A stretch of 28,259 bases of DNA from the IMG/VR virus record IMGVR_UViG_3300044618_001441, positions 1-28,259 of that record, one strand, 5' to 3'. The stretch is from a virus. The first letter of the stretch is position 1. Every line of letters begins with the position of its first letter. Positions 17,303 through 24,491 of this stretch are shown here, in pieces. Position numbers and translations under genes: made by a program. The notes under the pieces are model-generated. The model saw only the letters and a list, made by a program, of their open reading frames with translations, ran no database searches and was not told where the DNA came from.

Positions 17303-17662
17303 TTATGGAGTTGGAGCTGAACCAGAAGGCGCAACACCAGTATCCCAAGGCATTTTGATTTCTACTGGATCGCTCTTAGCGAGCTGCTTGGCGATTTGCT
17401 CGTTAACGTGTTGTTCGTAGCTGCCAGTTACGACAGATTGAATCCACGCGATAACGCTAGCTTCAGTAAGAGTTTCAAATGCAACGAACTCTCCATCAGG
17501 AACATTCGCGCTTGTGAAAGGTGTGGCCCCAGAGAATTCTCCAGTGTTGCCATTTTCATCTGTACCGATTTTTTTCCAGTAAGTTTGAACGATAGCGTTT
17601 TTATTCGCACCTTCGTCTTTTACCTTGATCCCTGTTACTTTCCATGTGTATGTGATAGCCAT
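17303..17662 (-). CDS. DUF7936-like phage protein
   Basis: This 119-aa protein shows a pattern common in marine and freshwater phages and usually labelled DUF7936: an opening strand TYTWKVTGIKV, a conserved VQTYWKKIGTDENGN turn, then FETLTEASVIAWIQSVV and a terminal MPWDTGV with a Pro/Ser tail. No enzyme residues are evident. It lies between two fibre genes on the same strand, so a role in fibre attachment or assembly is possible but unproven. ATG 17662 follows an AT-rich leader (AATATATAAATTT) without a clear Shine-Dalgarno. The 93-nt gap before it (17663-17755) holds only AT-rich sequence with no hairpin that I can see. Confidence 0.6.
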   Translation of the reverse strand: MAITYTWKVTGIKVKDEGANKNAIVQTYWKKIGTDENGNTGEFSGATPFTSANVPDGEFVAFETLTEASVIAWIQSVVTGSYEQHVNEQIAKQLAKSDPVEIKMPWDTGVAPSGSAPTP

Positions 17663-17755
17663 AAATTTATATATTTTAAATTACTTATTAATGTTTTCCA
17701 TTAACAAAGAGTTATCGTGTTCGTTTGGGAATGTATTAGTATCAATATCTCTCAC

Positions 17756-19789
17756 TTATGAAACAACAGCGCTAATTACGCTAGCAGTCCATTTGATTGT
17801 AGCGGCAACTTCACCTTTAACTTGAAGCTTGAGAGAATCAGTTGTATTGTCGCCATCAACGAACACTTCCCAAGCCGCGCCGTTTTCAGAGGCGAACTTT
17901 GTGACGATAGCGTTAGCGACAAGAGCTGTATTACCTGCTTTATTAGCAACCAAGCAATCGTAAGACCAAGAAGCGGCTGTTGCGTTCGTAGTGTCGAAAG
18001 CTGTGATAGTTCCTTTGAAAGAAGCGGCAGAGTTGTTGGCTACAAGGATGCGTCCAGATGTTCCATTTAAGAACATTTCTGTTGTAGCGTCACCTGTGGT
18101 TGTGCAGTAAACTACAAAGTGATCAGACTTAGCTTGAGCAGAACCTGAAACTGTAACGCCACCGATAACAAGATCGTTCGCTGTATTAGCGCCATTGTTT
18201 GTGACATAATCAAGTGTTACTTGACCAGTGCGAGGATAAAGAACGTCGAGGTCAGTTGTTTGAACGCCAAGACCAGTGATGTGACCATAAGTATCAATTA
18301 AACCAGTGAAGTTTTGTATTACAACGCCTTGAGTATTTGTGCTAACTGTGCTAACGGCGGCAGATGTATCTTCGTGAGAAACAACAATCAGATTAGAACC
18401 GTTGTCAGTAACAAGAATACCGCTAGAACCGCTAATAGTAATGTCATTTGCGTCGCCGTTAGAGCCTGTGATACGGATAATCGCATCATTAGTTCCACCA
18501 GCAGCGACTGTAAGGTCGTACATGGTGAATTCCGATGTGATCGGCATATTGTAGTATGTCGTTCCATCGTTTGTGAACTGCCAGCGATCAAGACCTTCAT
18601 TCCAGCGGAGAGCTGTATTTGCTTCGCCGCCGCGTTCAATTTCAATGCCAGCGTTTTCAGTTGGTACTGCTCCAGTAAAGTCCGCGTTAAGAGTAATTAG
18701 TGCATCACCGATGTTTGTTTCGGTTGTGTTGATGTAGGTTGTAGTGCCGCTAACAGTTAAGTTACCAGTAATGACTAAACTACCATCAAGTCTTAAAAGA
18801 TTTGTGTCGGATTTGTAAGCTGAAACTTTTGTCCCATCGTTTGGACCAAAAACAACAGCGTCAGAGCTTTGAACAGAATTTAGGAAAACGACTGGACCAG
18901 CATTAACTGTTAATGTATCAGAAGCGTCGCTACCGAGAGTTACATTTCCGCTAGCAACCAAATCGCCACCGATATTAATACCGTTAGTCGTAGAATTTCC
19001 GCTGTTTGTTACATCTTGAAGATTTCTAGCATACGATTCATTGATTAAAGTTCTCAGCATACCAGACAAGGTGTGAACAGAGCCTTCACTTGGAGCAGTT
19101 GTTGTTACGCCGCTAGCAATTTGATCACGAACGATAACTGCGGTTTGACCAGTAGCAGAGAGAACGTGACCAAATGGATCAAAAGTAAATACAACGCCAG
19201 TGATGGCAGAACCAGCAGCAGCCGCAACAGTAACATCAGCTACGCTAGAAGTATCTTTGTGAGAAATTGTGATTGCATCAGCAGCAACAGAAAGCTCAAG
19301 ACCAGTTCCAGCAACTACTTGAACAAAATCATTGAAAACTTGACCGCTAACACGACCAGTTAAATTGATATTAGCTGTATTAGCAGTTGGGCTAGAAGCA
19401 TTAACTTGGTAAAGATTACCAGCGTTGATAGAGAGGTAGCCAGACAAGCCTGTGCCAAAATCCCATACAGAATCAGATGTTGAAACACCCGTGCCGTTTT
19501 CTGCGACTGTCGCCGAAATATCACGGAAAGCGGCAGAGCCAAGAGTACCAGTGAAATTGGATATAACGCCAGTAGCTGTTCTTAAATTAGAATCTTGACC
19601 GCTAAAGTAGCCAGAAACACCAGTGGTAAAGTCGAATGTGGCCTTTGTGCTTGGTGTTAAACCAGTTTGCCCACCAGAAACTGTCTGGTCGATAACGTAC
19701 TGCTTGAGGTCAGCGGCGACAATCGACGCGGAGCCTGTTGTGAAATTGATTTGATTGCCGACTTGTGTGCCTGTATAGTAGATAGCCAT
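17756..19789 (-). CDS. Tail fibre / structural adhesin protein (677 aa)
   Basis: The N-terminus MAIYYTGTQVGNQINF matches that of the 2040-aa fibre in spacing and key residues, suggesting a shared docking element. An internal duplication follows (FDFTTGVSGYFSG ~52, WDFGTGLSGYLS ~109). Residues ~340-415 carry a widespread phage fibre module: GNLTVSGTTTYINTTETNIG, NADFTGAVPTENAGIEIERG and LRWNEGLDRWQFTNDG. From ~560 to the end is a beta domain closing DSLKLQVKGEVAATIKW, similar to the end of the neighbouring 241-aa protein. No S74 chaperone or collagen tract is present. GGAG at workable spacing and GTGTAAA upstream support the start at 19789. It is probably a surface fibre, though whether it is on the tail or the head cannot be told. 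Confidence 0.72.
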   Translation of the reverse strand: MAIYYTGTQVGNQINFTTGSASIVAADLKQYVIDQTVSGGQTGLTPSTKATFDFTTGVSGYFSGQDSNLRTATGVISNFTGTLGSAAFRDISATVAENGTGVSTSDSVWDFGTGLSGYLSINAGNLYQVNASSPTANTANINLTGRVSGQVFNDFVQVVAGTGLELSVAADAITISHKDTSSVADVTVAAAAGSAITGVVFTFDPFGHVLSATGQTAVIVRDQIASGVTTTAPSEGSVHTLSGMLRTLINESYARNLQDVTNSGNSTTNGINIGGDLVASGNVTLGSDASDTLTVNAGPVVFLNSVQSSDAVVFGPNDGTKVSAYKSDTNLLRLDGSLVITGNLTVSGTTTYINTTETNIGDALITLNADFTGAVPTENAGIEIERGGEANTALRWNEGLDRWQFTNDGTTYYNMPITSEFTMYDLTVAAGGTNDAIIRITGSNGDANDITISGSSGILVTDNGSNLIVVSHEDTSAAVSTVSTNTQGVVIQNFTGLIDTYGHITGLGVQTTDLDVLYPRTGQVTLDYVTNNGANTANDLVIGGVTVSGSAQAKSDHFVVYCTTTGDATTEMFLNGTSGRILVANNSAASFKGTITAFDTTNATAASWSYDCLVANKAGNTALVANAIVTKFASENGAAWEVFVDGDNTTDSLKLQVKGEVAATIKWTASVISAVVS

Positions 19790-19815
19790 TTTTTAAATTC
19801 TCCGTTATCAAATTA

Positions 19816-19822
19816 TTTACAC
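19816..19822 (-). promoter_or_regulatory. GTGTAAA element upstream of the 677-aa fibre gene
   Basis: GTGTAAATAATTTGATAACGG is the minus-strand context (only the first seven bases are the motif). It lies 26 nt before ATG 19789, a spacing that would suit a -10-type element followed by a short leader and GGAG. Confidence 0.45.
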
Positions 19823-19832
19823 AGTTTTGTTA

Positions 19833-20558
19833 TTATTTCACTTGTATTAAATCTAGAAAACCGACCCAGTGAATTGTAGTGGCAGCTAAGCCGAAAACGC
19901 TTATTTTTAAGTATCCATAAGTCGTATCGGCGTCGATCAACATTCCTCCAACACCTAACTCGTCTGTTATTCTGCTCACAACCGTTGCCCCAGCGATTTC
20001 TGTGAATCCTGCGCTTATTCCTTTTCTAATTGTGCCTTCTGAGTTAAATGTTGATGTTAAACCAGCAGTTGATCTTCCAACAACTCTCACTTTAAAAAAC
20101 CATGAAGTGTTATTAGGTAAAGTTAACTTTTTGATTTGATTTGGAAACGCCAACTCATAAGTTCCAGTTGTTGTTGTTTCTCTTTTTAAAATAAATTCGG
20201 AATATTGTGCGTCACCAGCTTGAGAAAAACTGCCATCAGCAGCTGTGCGAATTCCGCTTAAATAATTGTCTGTTCCGCTACCAAGAAGAAGTGTTCCAGA
20301 TACACTAACGTTCTTTTCAAAGAAAGCGTCGTTAGCGTTATTAAGTCCATCTTCGTAAATACCAGTAACGAAATTGTATTGACCACTTGTTAAGTGATAA
20401 TATTGACCGCTAGCTCCTCCTTGCAAATCAGGAAGCGAGTTATGGTTAAACTGATCCGCTTCGATAATTTGAATTGGACCATCATCGTTATCGGTCTCGA
20501 CAACATTAATAGGTCCAGCATCATTACCAGATATAATAATTTCAACTACTTCGGACAT
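19833..20558 (-). CDS. Fibre-associated structural protein with LPDLQGG motif (241 aa)
   Basis: An acidic N-terminus with a tandem repeat (ISGNDAGPINVVETDNDDGP; PINVVETDNDDGPIQIIEAD) leads into NSLPDLQGGASGQYYHLTSG (~residues 39-58), a motif common in phage tail and head fibre proteins. A short collar (VSVSGTLLLGSG) follows. The C-terminal ~120 residues form a strand-rich domain ending DADTTYGYLKISVFGLAATT, close in pattern to the end of the 677-aa protein. ATG 20558 is 1 nt after the stop of the upstream 113-aa gene, with no Shine-Dalgarno, so coupling is likely. The presence of a fibre motif supports a role in a head or tail fibre. Confidence 0.65.
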   Translation of the reverse strand: MSEVVEIIISGNDAGPINVVETDNDDGPIQIIEADQFNHNSLPDLQGGASGQYYHLTSGQYNFVTGIYEDGLNNANDAFFEKNVSVSGTLLLGSGTDNYLSGIRTAADGSFSQAGDAQYSEFILKRETTTTGTYELAFPNQIKKLTLPNNTSWFFKVRVVGRSTAGLTSTFNSEGTIRKGISAGFTEIAGATVVSRITDELGVGGMLIDADTTYGYLKISVFGLAATTIHWVGFLDLIQVK

Positions 20559-20559
20559 T

Positions 20560-20901
20560 TTACGAAAGCGACGTTACACCCGATACTACTGAAATAACTC
20601 CTTTTAAGATTTTTTGAAATGTACCATTATCAAATTTCACTAAAACATCGTACTGTAAATCGCCTGGATGTAATGCCGCAGTTTGCGCAGCAGTTAAAGC
20701 GAGTTTGATTGATCCAGCACTTGGATTTGTTTTTGTTACTGTAAAAGAAACAAGAGTTGGCGAATAATAATTCTGTTTTATTTCTGCATCAATTGTTGCG
20801 GAAGTAAGATTGATTGCTACGCCTCCAGCATCTTTAAGGATAAGGCTAACAGAATAATCTGTATTTGTTTCTATAGAAATGTTATAAGTAGAAGCAGACA
20901 T
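20560..20901 (-). CDS. Small beta-sandwich tail/baseplate-type protein (BppU N-terminal-like)
   Basis: This 113-aa protein shows a pattern familiar from phage BppU/DUF2479-like N-terminal domains: a DYSVSLILKDAGGVAINLTS opening, AEIKQNYYS, then AGSIKLALTAAQTAALHPGD and LQYDVLVKFDNGT. These domains are immunoglobulin-like and often anchor receptor-binding or fibre parts. It is the first gene after a terminator and has GTGTAAA 21 nt upstream, so it probably heads the fibre transcription unit. There is no strong Shine-Dalgarno. The fold call is moderate; its exact place in the virion is unknown. Confidence 0.6.
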   Translation of the reverse strand: MSASTYNISIETNTDYSVSLILKDAGGVAINLTSATIDAEIKQNYYSPTLVSFTVTKTNPSAGSIKLALTAAQTAALHPGDLQYDVLVKFDNGTFQKILKGVISVVSGVTSLS

Positions 20902-20922
20902 TGTTGGAAGCGTTCATTTAAA

Positions 20923-20929
20923 TTTACAC
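20923..20929 (-). promoter_or_regulatory. GTGTAAA element heading the fibre unit
   Basis: The motif sits immediately downstream of the T run of the 20931-20958 terminator and 21 nt before ATG 20901. Termination of the connector unit and initiation of the fibre unit thus appear packed into about 60 nt. Confidence 0.5.
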
Positions 20930-20930
20930 A

Positions 20931-20958
20931 AAAAGCGCACTTTTAAGGGTGCGCTTTT
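20931..20958 (-). terminator. Rho-independent terminator after the connector genes
   Basis: A 10-bp stem (AAAAGCGCAC with GTGCGCTTTT) has an 8-nt loop and, on the minus strand, continues into TTTTTGTG. It lies 22 nt after the stop of the 162-aa gene. Confidence 0.85.
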
Positions 20959-20980
20959 GATTTTTAATTAAAACTAGACT

Positions 20981-21469
20981 TTAGTAGATGATGAAACCTG
21001 TACCAGTAGCAACCAAACCCATAACATCATTAAACATACTCTTGTTTACAACTTGAGTTGGTCTTGCTTGATAATAATTATAAGCATAAACAAGTTTGTT
21101 AACTTCTTCCATATGACTTTTCGATAAAGAATGAAACTGTTTGCTCACTTCATTTGTGTTAACAAACACAATTGTATTGTCTTCGTCTTTTAAAGACAAG
21201 ATTCCGTTTCCAGAGGAAGAACCAATAGATTTGATGACGTTTCTCGACTTCTTTTTATAGTAGCTCGCCATATAAAGATGCTTGAGAATGTCTTGCTCTT
21301 CTTTTCCAAGACTAGCATCTTCACCTGTGAAATTAGTAAAAATCAAGTTGTTGATTTCGCCTAAGTTTGCGGTAATCCAGCCAGAAATGACGCTGATATT
21401 AGCTTCCGCTGTATCAGCATCAAATTCGTAGAAGAATATACCGCTTGCTACTTGTTCGATATTAGCCAT
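20981..21469 (-). CDS. Putative head-tail connector / adaptor protein
   Basis: This 162-aa, largely helical protein has an N-terminal acidic helix region (SGIFFYEFDADTAEANISVI), a central LKHLYMASYYKKKSRNVIK helix and a TIVFVNTNEVSKQFHSLSKS segment, ending GLVATGTGFIIY. A small helical protein with a YY(K)KKS-type basic helix shortly after the capsid gene resembles head-tail adaptors of the gp6/gp15 class, which form the ring under the portal. This is inferred from position and shape; I see no diagnostic motif. It overlaps the preceding gene by 8 nt, and a terminator follows, so the two form a short unit. Confidence 0.5.
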   Translation of the reverse strand: MANIEQVASGIFFYEFDADTAEANISVISGWITANLGEINNLIFTNFTGEDASLGKEEQDILKHLYMASYYKKKSRNVIKSIGSSSGNGILSLKDEDNTIVFVNTNEVSKQFHSLSKSHMEEVNKLVYAYNYYQARPTQVVNKSMFNDVMGLVATGTGFIIY

Positions 21470-21857
21470 TTAAGATTTTGTTCATAGCAATCTTCTGTTT
21501 TTCAGAAAAAAGCTCTTTTTGTTTTGGTTGAGGAGAAAAATAACCACGACTCTGAACGTTCTGAGTGTCAAACTGCCTCATCAAACGCTTCTTTAACATA
21601 GGCTTGCTGCCAGATTGATCAATGTAAAGACGACGCGCCAACGCTTGCATTTGCATCTCGTTCATCTCATCTAAATTTTCTTCAAAGATAGAGCGATTTG
21701 CTGTACCAAAAATATTTACTTCTTTAACGCCTAAAGCAGTTTCTAATTCACGAACTTTATCACGATACTCCTTAGAGTTCTTATCTTGAATGCTGTTTAA
21801 AGCACTCATAAGACTCGGATTTTCTTTAACTTCAGACTGTCCAGTTGATGTTTCCAT
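21462..21857 (-). CDS. Small post-capsid protein with SAP/HeH-like helical motif
   Basis: This 131-aa, highly charged protein has LDEMNEMQMQALARRLYIDQ at ~residues 61-80 followed by SGSKPMLKKRLMRQF. That helix-turn-helix spacing is reminiscent of SAP/HeH/LEM-like motifs, which bind DNA or act in virion assembly. The resemblance is by eye. A flexible C-terminal tail (FSPQPKQKELFSEKQKIAMN) follows. ATG 21857 has AAGG upstream at workable spacing and GTGTAAA at 21883-21877, so it appears to start a new unit after the MCP terminator. The 3' end overlaps the adaptor-like gene by 8 nt. Confidence 0.5.
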   Translation of the reverse strand: METSTGQSEVKENPSLMSALNSIQDKNSKEYRDKVRELETALGVKEVNIFGTANRSIFEENLDEMNEMQMQALARRLYIDQSGSKPMLKKRLMRQFDTQNVQSRGYFSPQPKQKELFSEKQKIAMNKILNG

Positions 21858-21876
21858 ACTAGATGATACCTTACAG

Positions 21877-21883
21877 TTTACAC
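21877..21883 (-). promoter_or_regulatory. GTGTAAA element heading the connector unit
   Basis: The motif (context AAAAGTGTAAACTGTAAGG on the minus strand) lies 19 nt before ATG 21857, in the short gap after the capsid gene but on the upstream side of the connector unit as transcribed. It precedes an AAGG Shine-Dalgarno candidate. Confidence 0.5.
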
Positions 21884-21903
21884 TTTTCTAGAATATAGAG
21901 AAT

Positions 21904-21930
21904 AAAAAACCCGCCTCTTTCGAGGCGGGC
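21904..21930 (-). terminator. Rho-independent terminator after the major capsid gene
   Basis: An 8-bp GC-rich stem (CCCGCCTC with GAGGCGGG, loop of 4) is followed on the minus strand by a six-T run. It sits 19 nt after the MCP stop and isolates the very highly expressed capsid message from the connector genes. Confidence 0.93.
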
Positions 21931-21948
21931 TTCGTAAGAACTATTCTA

Positions 21949-23088
21949 TTAGACGATCTTGCCAACAAGGGCGCGATTGTCGAGAATCATGCGGCCTTCT
22001 TCCATCGAGCCGAAATAACCGATCTTATTTTGGCGGATGCTGAATTGGTCGTCGGCAACGAGCGTGAATTCCGAGTTGGAATCTGGATCGGTAGCGACAA
22101 CACGAAGGAGTGACTCGCGGCTGCGGTCAATACCAACGATGATTTCTTGTGTGGAACCAGTGAAGTCACCAGAGCTTGTACCATCAGCCTTTGTGAAGGT
22201 GGTGGCGTCAGCAGCGGTGTCGAAAATGGTGTTGAACTTTTGGCCTTTGCCCATTTCAACGAATTCCAAGATCGAAACGCCGTAGAAGCTTGGAATGCCA
22301 GCTGCACCGTAGATAGCGGAGCGCATTTCGTCAGTGGCAGGAATGCCGACCGAAGAAGCTGTGCCGCCAGAAGCGGTGATACCAGAAACGGTGTTGATTG
22401 GGTTATAAGCCATTGCACGAATTTGCTCAACGATTTCTGGGGAAACCAGAATGTCGGTCAAACCAGCGCGAGCGCCACCAGCAGGAGTACCGTTAGCCCA
22501 CGATGTGGAGATACGCTTTGCGAGGGTGAGCAGTTCGTTCAAGTCAGCCAAGAGGAAACGACCAGCTTGGTTAGCTTTTTGAACGTGTTGCTTGCTATTT
22601 GTGGTGGCGGCGGCGAGAGCGGCCATTACCAGCGAGGCGGAAGTGCGTTCTTGTTTTAAGAGAACTTCTTGGGCCATGCGGGTGAAGGTTTTCGCTACAA
22701 CGTCCATACGATGTTTGGCGGCGTACTTACGATCAAACGACAGAGCGCTGTCGAGGCTGTAAGTAGCAACTTTCAATTCGGATGTGGTTGGGAGAACTTG
22801 ATTGGTTGGAAGACCACCAGCGACTGACTGAGAATATACTGTGATATAGTCTTCGTCATTGATGTCGAAGTAGAGGTCGAGCGGGATGCTAGGATTGTCG
22901 TCGGCGTTGAACGGCAGAGTTGTGAACAAATTGCTCAGTGTAGGAGCGTTGTTGATAACTTCTGCAAGTACAGGTCCGATGAAAGAGGCGAGAGCAACTT
23001 GCGCATCGTAAGCGATGGTACGGTTGCGGCTAGCCATAGCTTTGATAAGCTCAATCTGTTCTGGTGTGCGCTTTAATGTGATTTTCAT
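21949..23088 (-). CDS. Major capsid protein (HK97-like fold)
   Basis: This 379-aa protein is within the usual range for HK97-fold capsid proteins that rely on a separate scaffold. The N-terminal helix (TPEQIELIKAMASRNRT) is followed by an extended-loop region (YFDINDEDYITVYSQS, ~73-88) and a long helical spine (DRKYAAKHRMDVVAKTFTRM, ~119-138). The A-domain-like part contains TDILVSPEIVEQIRAMAYN, GIPSFYGVSILEFVEMG and QEIIVGIDRSRESLLRVV, and the C-terminus reads FSIRQNKIGYFGSMEEG, a typical capsid ending. No delta domain precedes it, consistent with the scaffold upstream. AAGGAA upstream supports the start. Codons are rich in C-ending forms (AAC, TAC, ATC, AAG), unlike the portal gene, indicating selection for strong expression. 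It follows the small head protein gene and ends at a terminator. Confidence 0.9.
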   Translation of the reverse strand: MKITLKRTPEQIELIKAMASRNRTIAYDAQVALASFIGPVLAEVINNAPTLSNLFTTLPFNADDNPSIPLDLYFDINDEDYITVYSQSVAGGLPTNQVLPTTSELKVATYSLDSALSFDRKYAAKHRMDVVAKTFTRMAQEVLLKQERTSASLVMAALAAATTNSKQHVQKANQAGRFLLADLNELLTLAKRISTSWANGTPAGGARAGLTDILVSPEIVEQIRAMAYNPINTVSGITASGGTASSVGIPATDEMRSAIYGAAGIPSFYGVSILEFVEMGKGQKFNTIFDTAADATTFTKADGTSSGDFTGSTQEIIVGIDRSRESLLRVVATDPDSNSEFTLVADDQFSIRQNKIGYFGSMEEGRMILDNRALVGKIV

Positions 23089-23098
23089 TATAAATTTT

Positions 23099-23104
23099 TT
23101 CCTT
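23099..23104 (-). promoter_or_regulatory. Shine-Dalgarno of the major capsid gene
   Basis: AAGGAA is positioned about 10-12 nt before ATG 23088, within an AT-rich leader containing AATATAAAAAAGGAAA. It is one of the clearest ribosome-binding sites in the window. Confidence 0.6.
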
Positions 23105-23124
23105 TTTTATATTTTATTGTTCAA

Positions 23125-23745
23125 TTACATACGCAGACCGACGACGGCGAAATTGCCATTGAATTGATCAGCAATGCCGTTAAGAGTTGTGCGTGAACCT
23201 GTGCCGAGAACGAGGCCGAGTTTGCCAGCATCACTGTGAGCGCAGCCTGTAACTTTACCACCATTGGCGGAAAGTTTGAAGCCAGAGCCAACTGTGAGGG
23301 TACCGTCGACGGCGTTAGCGCCGAGCGAGAAGATACCGCGAGTAGCAACTGGAACAGCTTGACCAGGCAGAACACACATCAGCTCTTCCGCTTTTTGGCG
23401 GTAGTAGAGAAGTTTTTCGCCGTTTTCATCTGTTTTAGCAGTTTGACGGAGAGTGATGCCGAGGCAGTTTGTGAGGTCGCCAGAGGCGGCAGGTGTAACC
23501 TTGAGGTTAACCTTTGGATATTGGGCAGCGCCGATGTGTGGGTAATCGGTTTTGCCGAGGTATGAGTCGGAAGCGTATGAAACAGGATCTAAGTCAAAGT
23601 TACCTGCGGAAACTTTAACGAAAACACCTGCGTCACCGCTGCCAACGCCTGTTGTGCTCTCGTTAACGGCAGCGTCAACAAGGGCGTACATATTGACCAC
23701 GTCAAACTCATTGAGTTGACGGAATGGTAAGAGACGAATAGCCAT
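23125..23745 (-). CDS. Small head protein, candidate capsid decoration protein
   Basis: This 206-aa protein is beta-rich and Gly/Ala/Val-rich, starting MAIRLLPFRQLNEFDVVNMY. It has a cluster of charged residues mid-chain (LRQTAKTDENGEKLLYYRQK, ~100-120) and a C-terminal half of short strands and turns (GIFSLGANAVDGTLTVGSGF). Its position between scaffold and MCP is where decoration or accessory head proteins commonly lie. Codon choice is C-rich like that of the capsid gene, which fits a protein made in high copy. Its start has AAGGAAAA and a TATATAATAAGG box. No motif proves the decoration function; a capsid cement or vertex role is possible. Confidence 0.6.
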   Translation of the reverse strand: MAIRLLPFRQLNEFDVVNMYALVDAAVNESTTGVGSGDAGVFVKVSAGNFDLDPVSYASDSYLGKTDYPHIGAAQYPKVNLKVTPAASGDLTNCLGITLRQTAKTDENGEKLLYYRQKAEELMCVLPGQAVPVATRGIFSLGANAVDGTLTVGSGFKLSANGGKVTGCAHSDAGKLGLVLGTGSRTTLNGIADQFNGNFAVVGLRM

Positions 23746-23750
23746 ATTGT

Positions 23751-23765
23751 TTTCCTTATTATATA
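23751..23765 (-). promoter_or_regulatory. AT-rich promoter-like box plus Shine-Dalgarno before the small head gene
   Basis: The minus-strand sequence reads AAATATATAATAAGGAAAA. Its TATATAATAAGG core is identical to that before the 98-aa tail gene (3845-3834). AAGGA serves as the ribosome-binding site of ATG 23745. Confidence 0.5.
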
Positions 23766-23780
23766 TTTACTTGATTGTTA

Positions 23781-24491
23781 TTATTTAGAATAGCTTACGC
23801 TAATGTTTTCCCGCGAAAAAGCTTGTGCAAACTTATCGCGGAAGTTGATTTCGACAGATGTTTGACTATCTGGCGCGGTGTTTGTAGCAACAGCGCTTTC
23901 GAGAGCAGCTGTAATGTCAGGTTTCTTGTCTTCTACCTTTGTTTCAACAACGGTAGCGACAGAAGCTTTGCTGACTTCTTTGAGGCGAGCTTCAACTTGT
24001 TCTGAAATCTTCTTTTCGATTTCAGCGGCTTGCGCCTTGATGAAGTCCTTGCTCTTGTGTTTCCATACAACACCAAATTTTTCTTTGTAAGAAGCGAAAG
24101 CTTCTTCAACAGAGTCAAGAGCTTGAACTTCGCCAATGATAACCTTGCGGTCTTCGTCAGAGAGTTCGTAAGCAGCATCAAGTTCGCTAACGCGAGCATT
24201 GAGGCGAGCAACGGCTTCTTCTTGAGTTTTCTGTTCTTTAATTTTATTCAACTCTTCTTGAGTTGCGGCCAAAGAAGCTTTCATTTGTTCAACAGAAGCA
24301 ACAGTTTCGTTGTAAAGCTTCTGAGCTTGTTCTTTAGCATTTTTTTCGGCAGCGATTGAATCGCGGTATTCTGTGTCTTTTTGTTTGATAGCTTCTGTGA
24401 ATTGGCTGGTCATTGAAGCAACAGCTTCTTCACCGAACTTTTTCTCAAGAAGAGCACCCTTGAGTTCTGCGATAAGTTTTTCTAAGTCCAT
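23781..24491 (-). CDS. Probable nested scaffold protein from internal start
   Basis: An in-frame ATG at 24491 (residue 302 of the fusion) would give a 236-aa scaffold alone, as in lambda C/Nu3 or other nested protease-scaffold genes. Just upstream, the minus strand reads AAATGTAAAAAATATAAACC before CATATG. This looks like an intergenic leader of this phage (a TGTAA-type element plus an AT-rich box) although it is coding. Downstream codons become C-ending like the capsid gene, while upstream codons are T-ending. No strong Shine-Dalgarno is visible, which is the main doubt. Confidence 0.6.
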   Translation of the reverse strand: MDLEKLIAELKGALLEKKFGEEAVASMTSQFTEAIKQKDTEYRDSIAAEKNAKEQAQKLYNETVASVEQMKASLAATQEELNKIKEQKTQEEAVARLNARVSELDAAYELSDEDRKVIIGEVQALDSVEEAFASYKEKFGVVWKHKSKDFIKAQAAEIEKKISEQVEARLKEVSKASVATVVETKVEDKKPDITAALESAVATNTAPDSQTSVEINFRDKFAQAFSRENISVSYSK

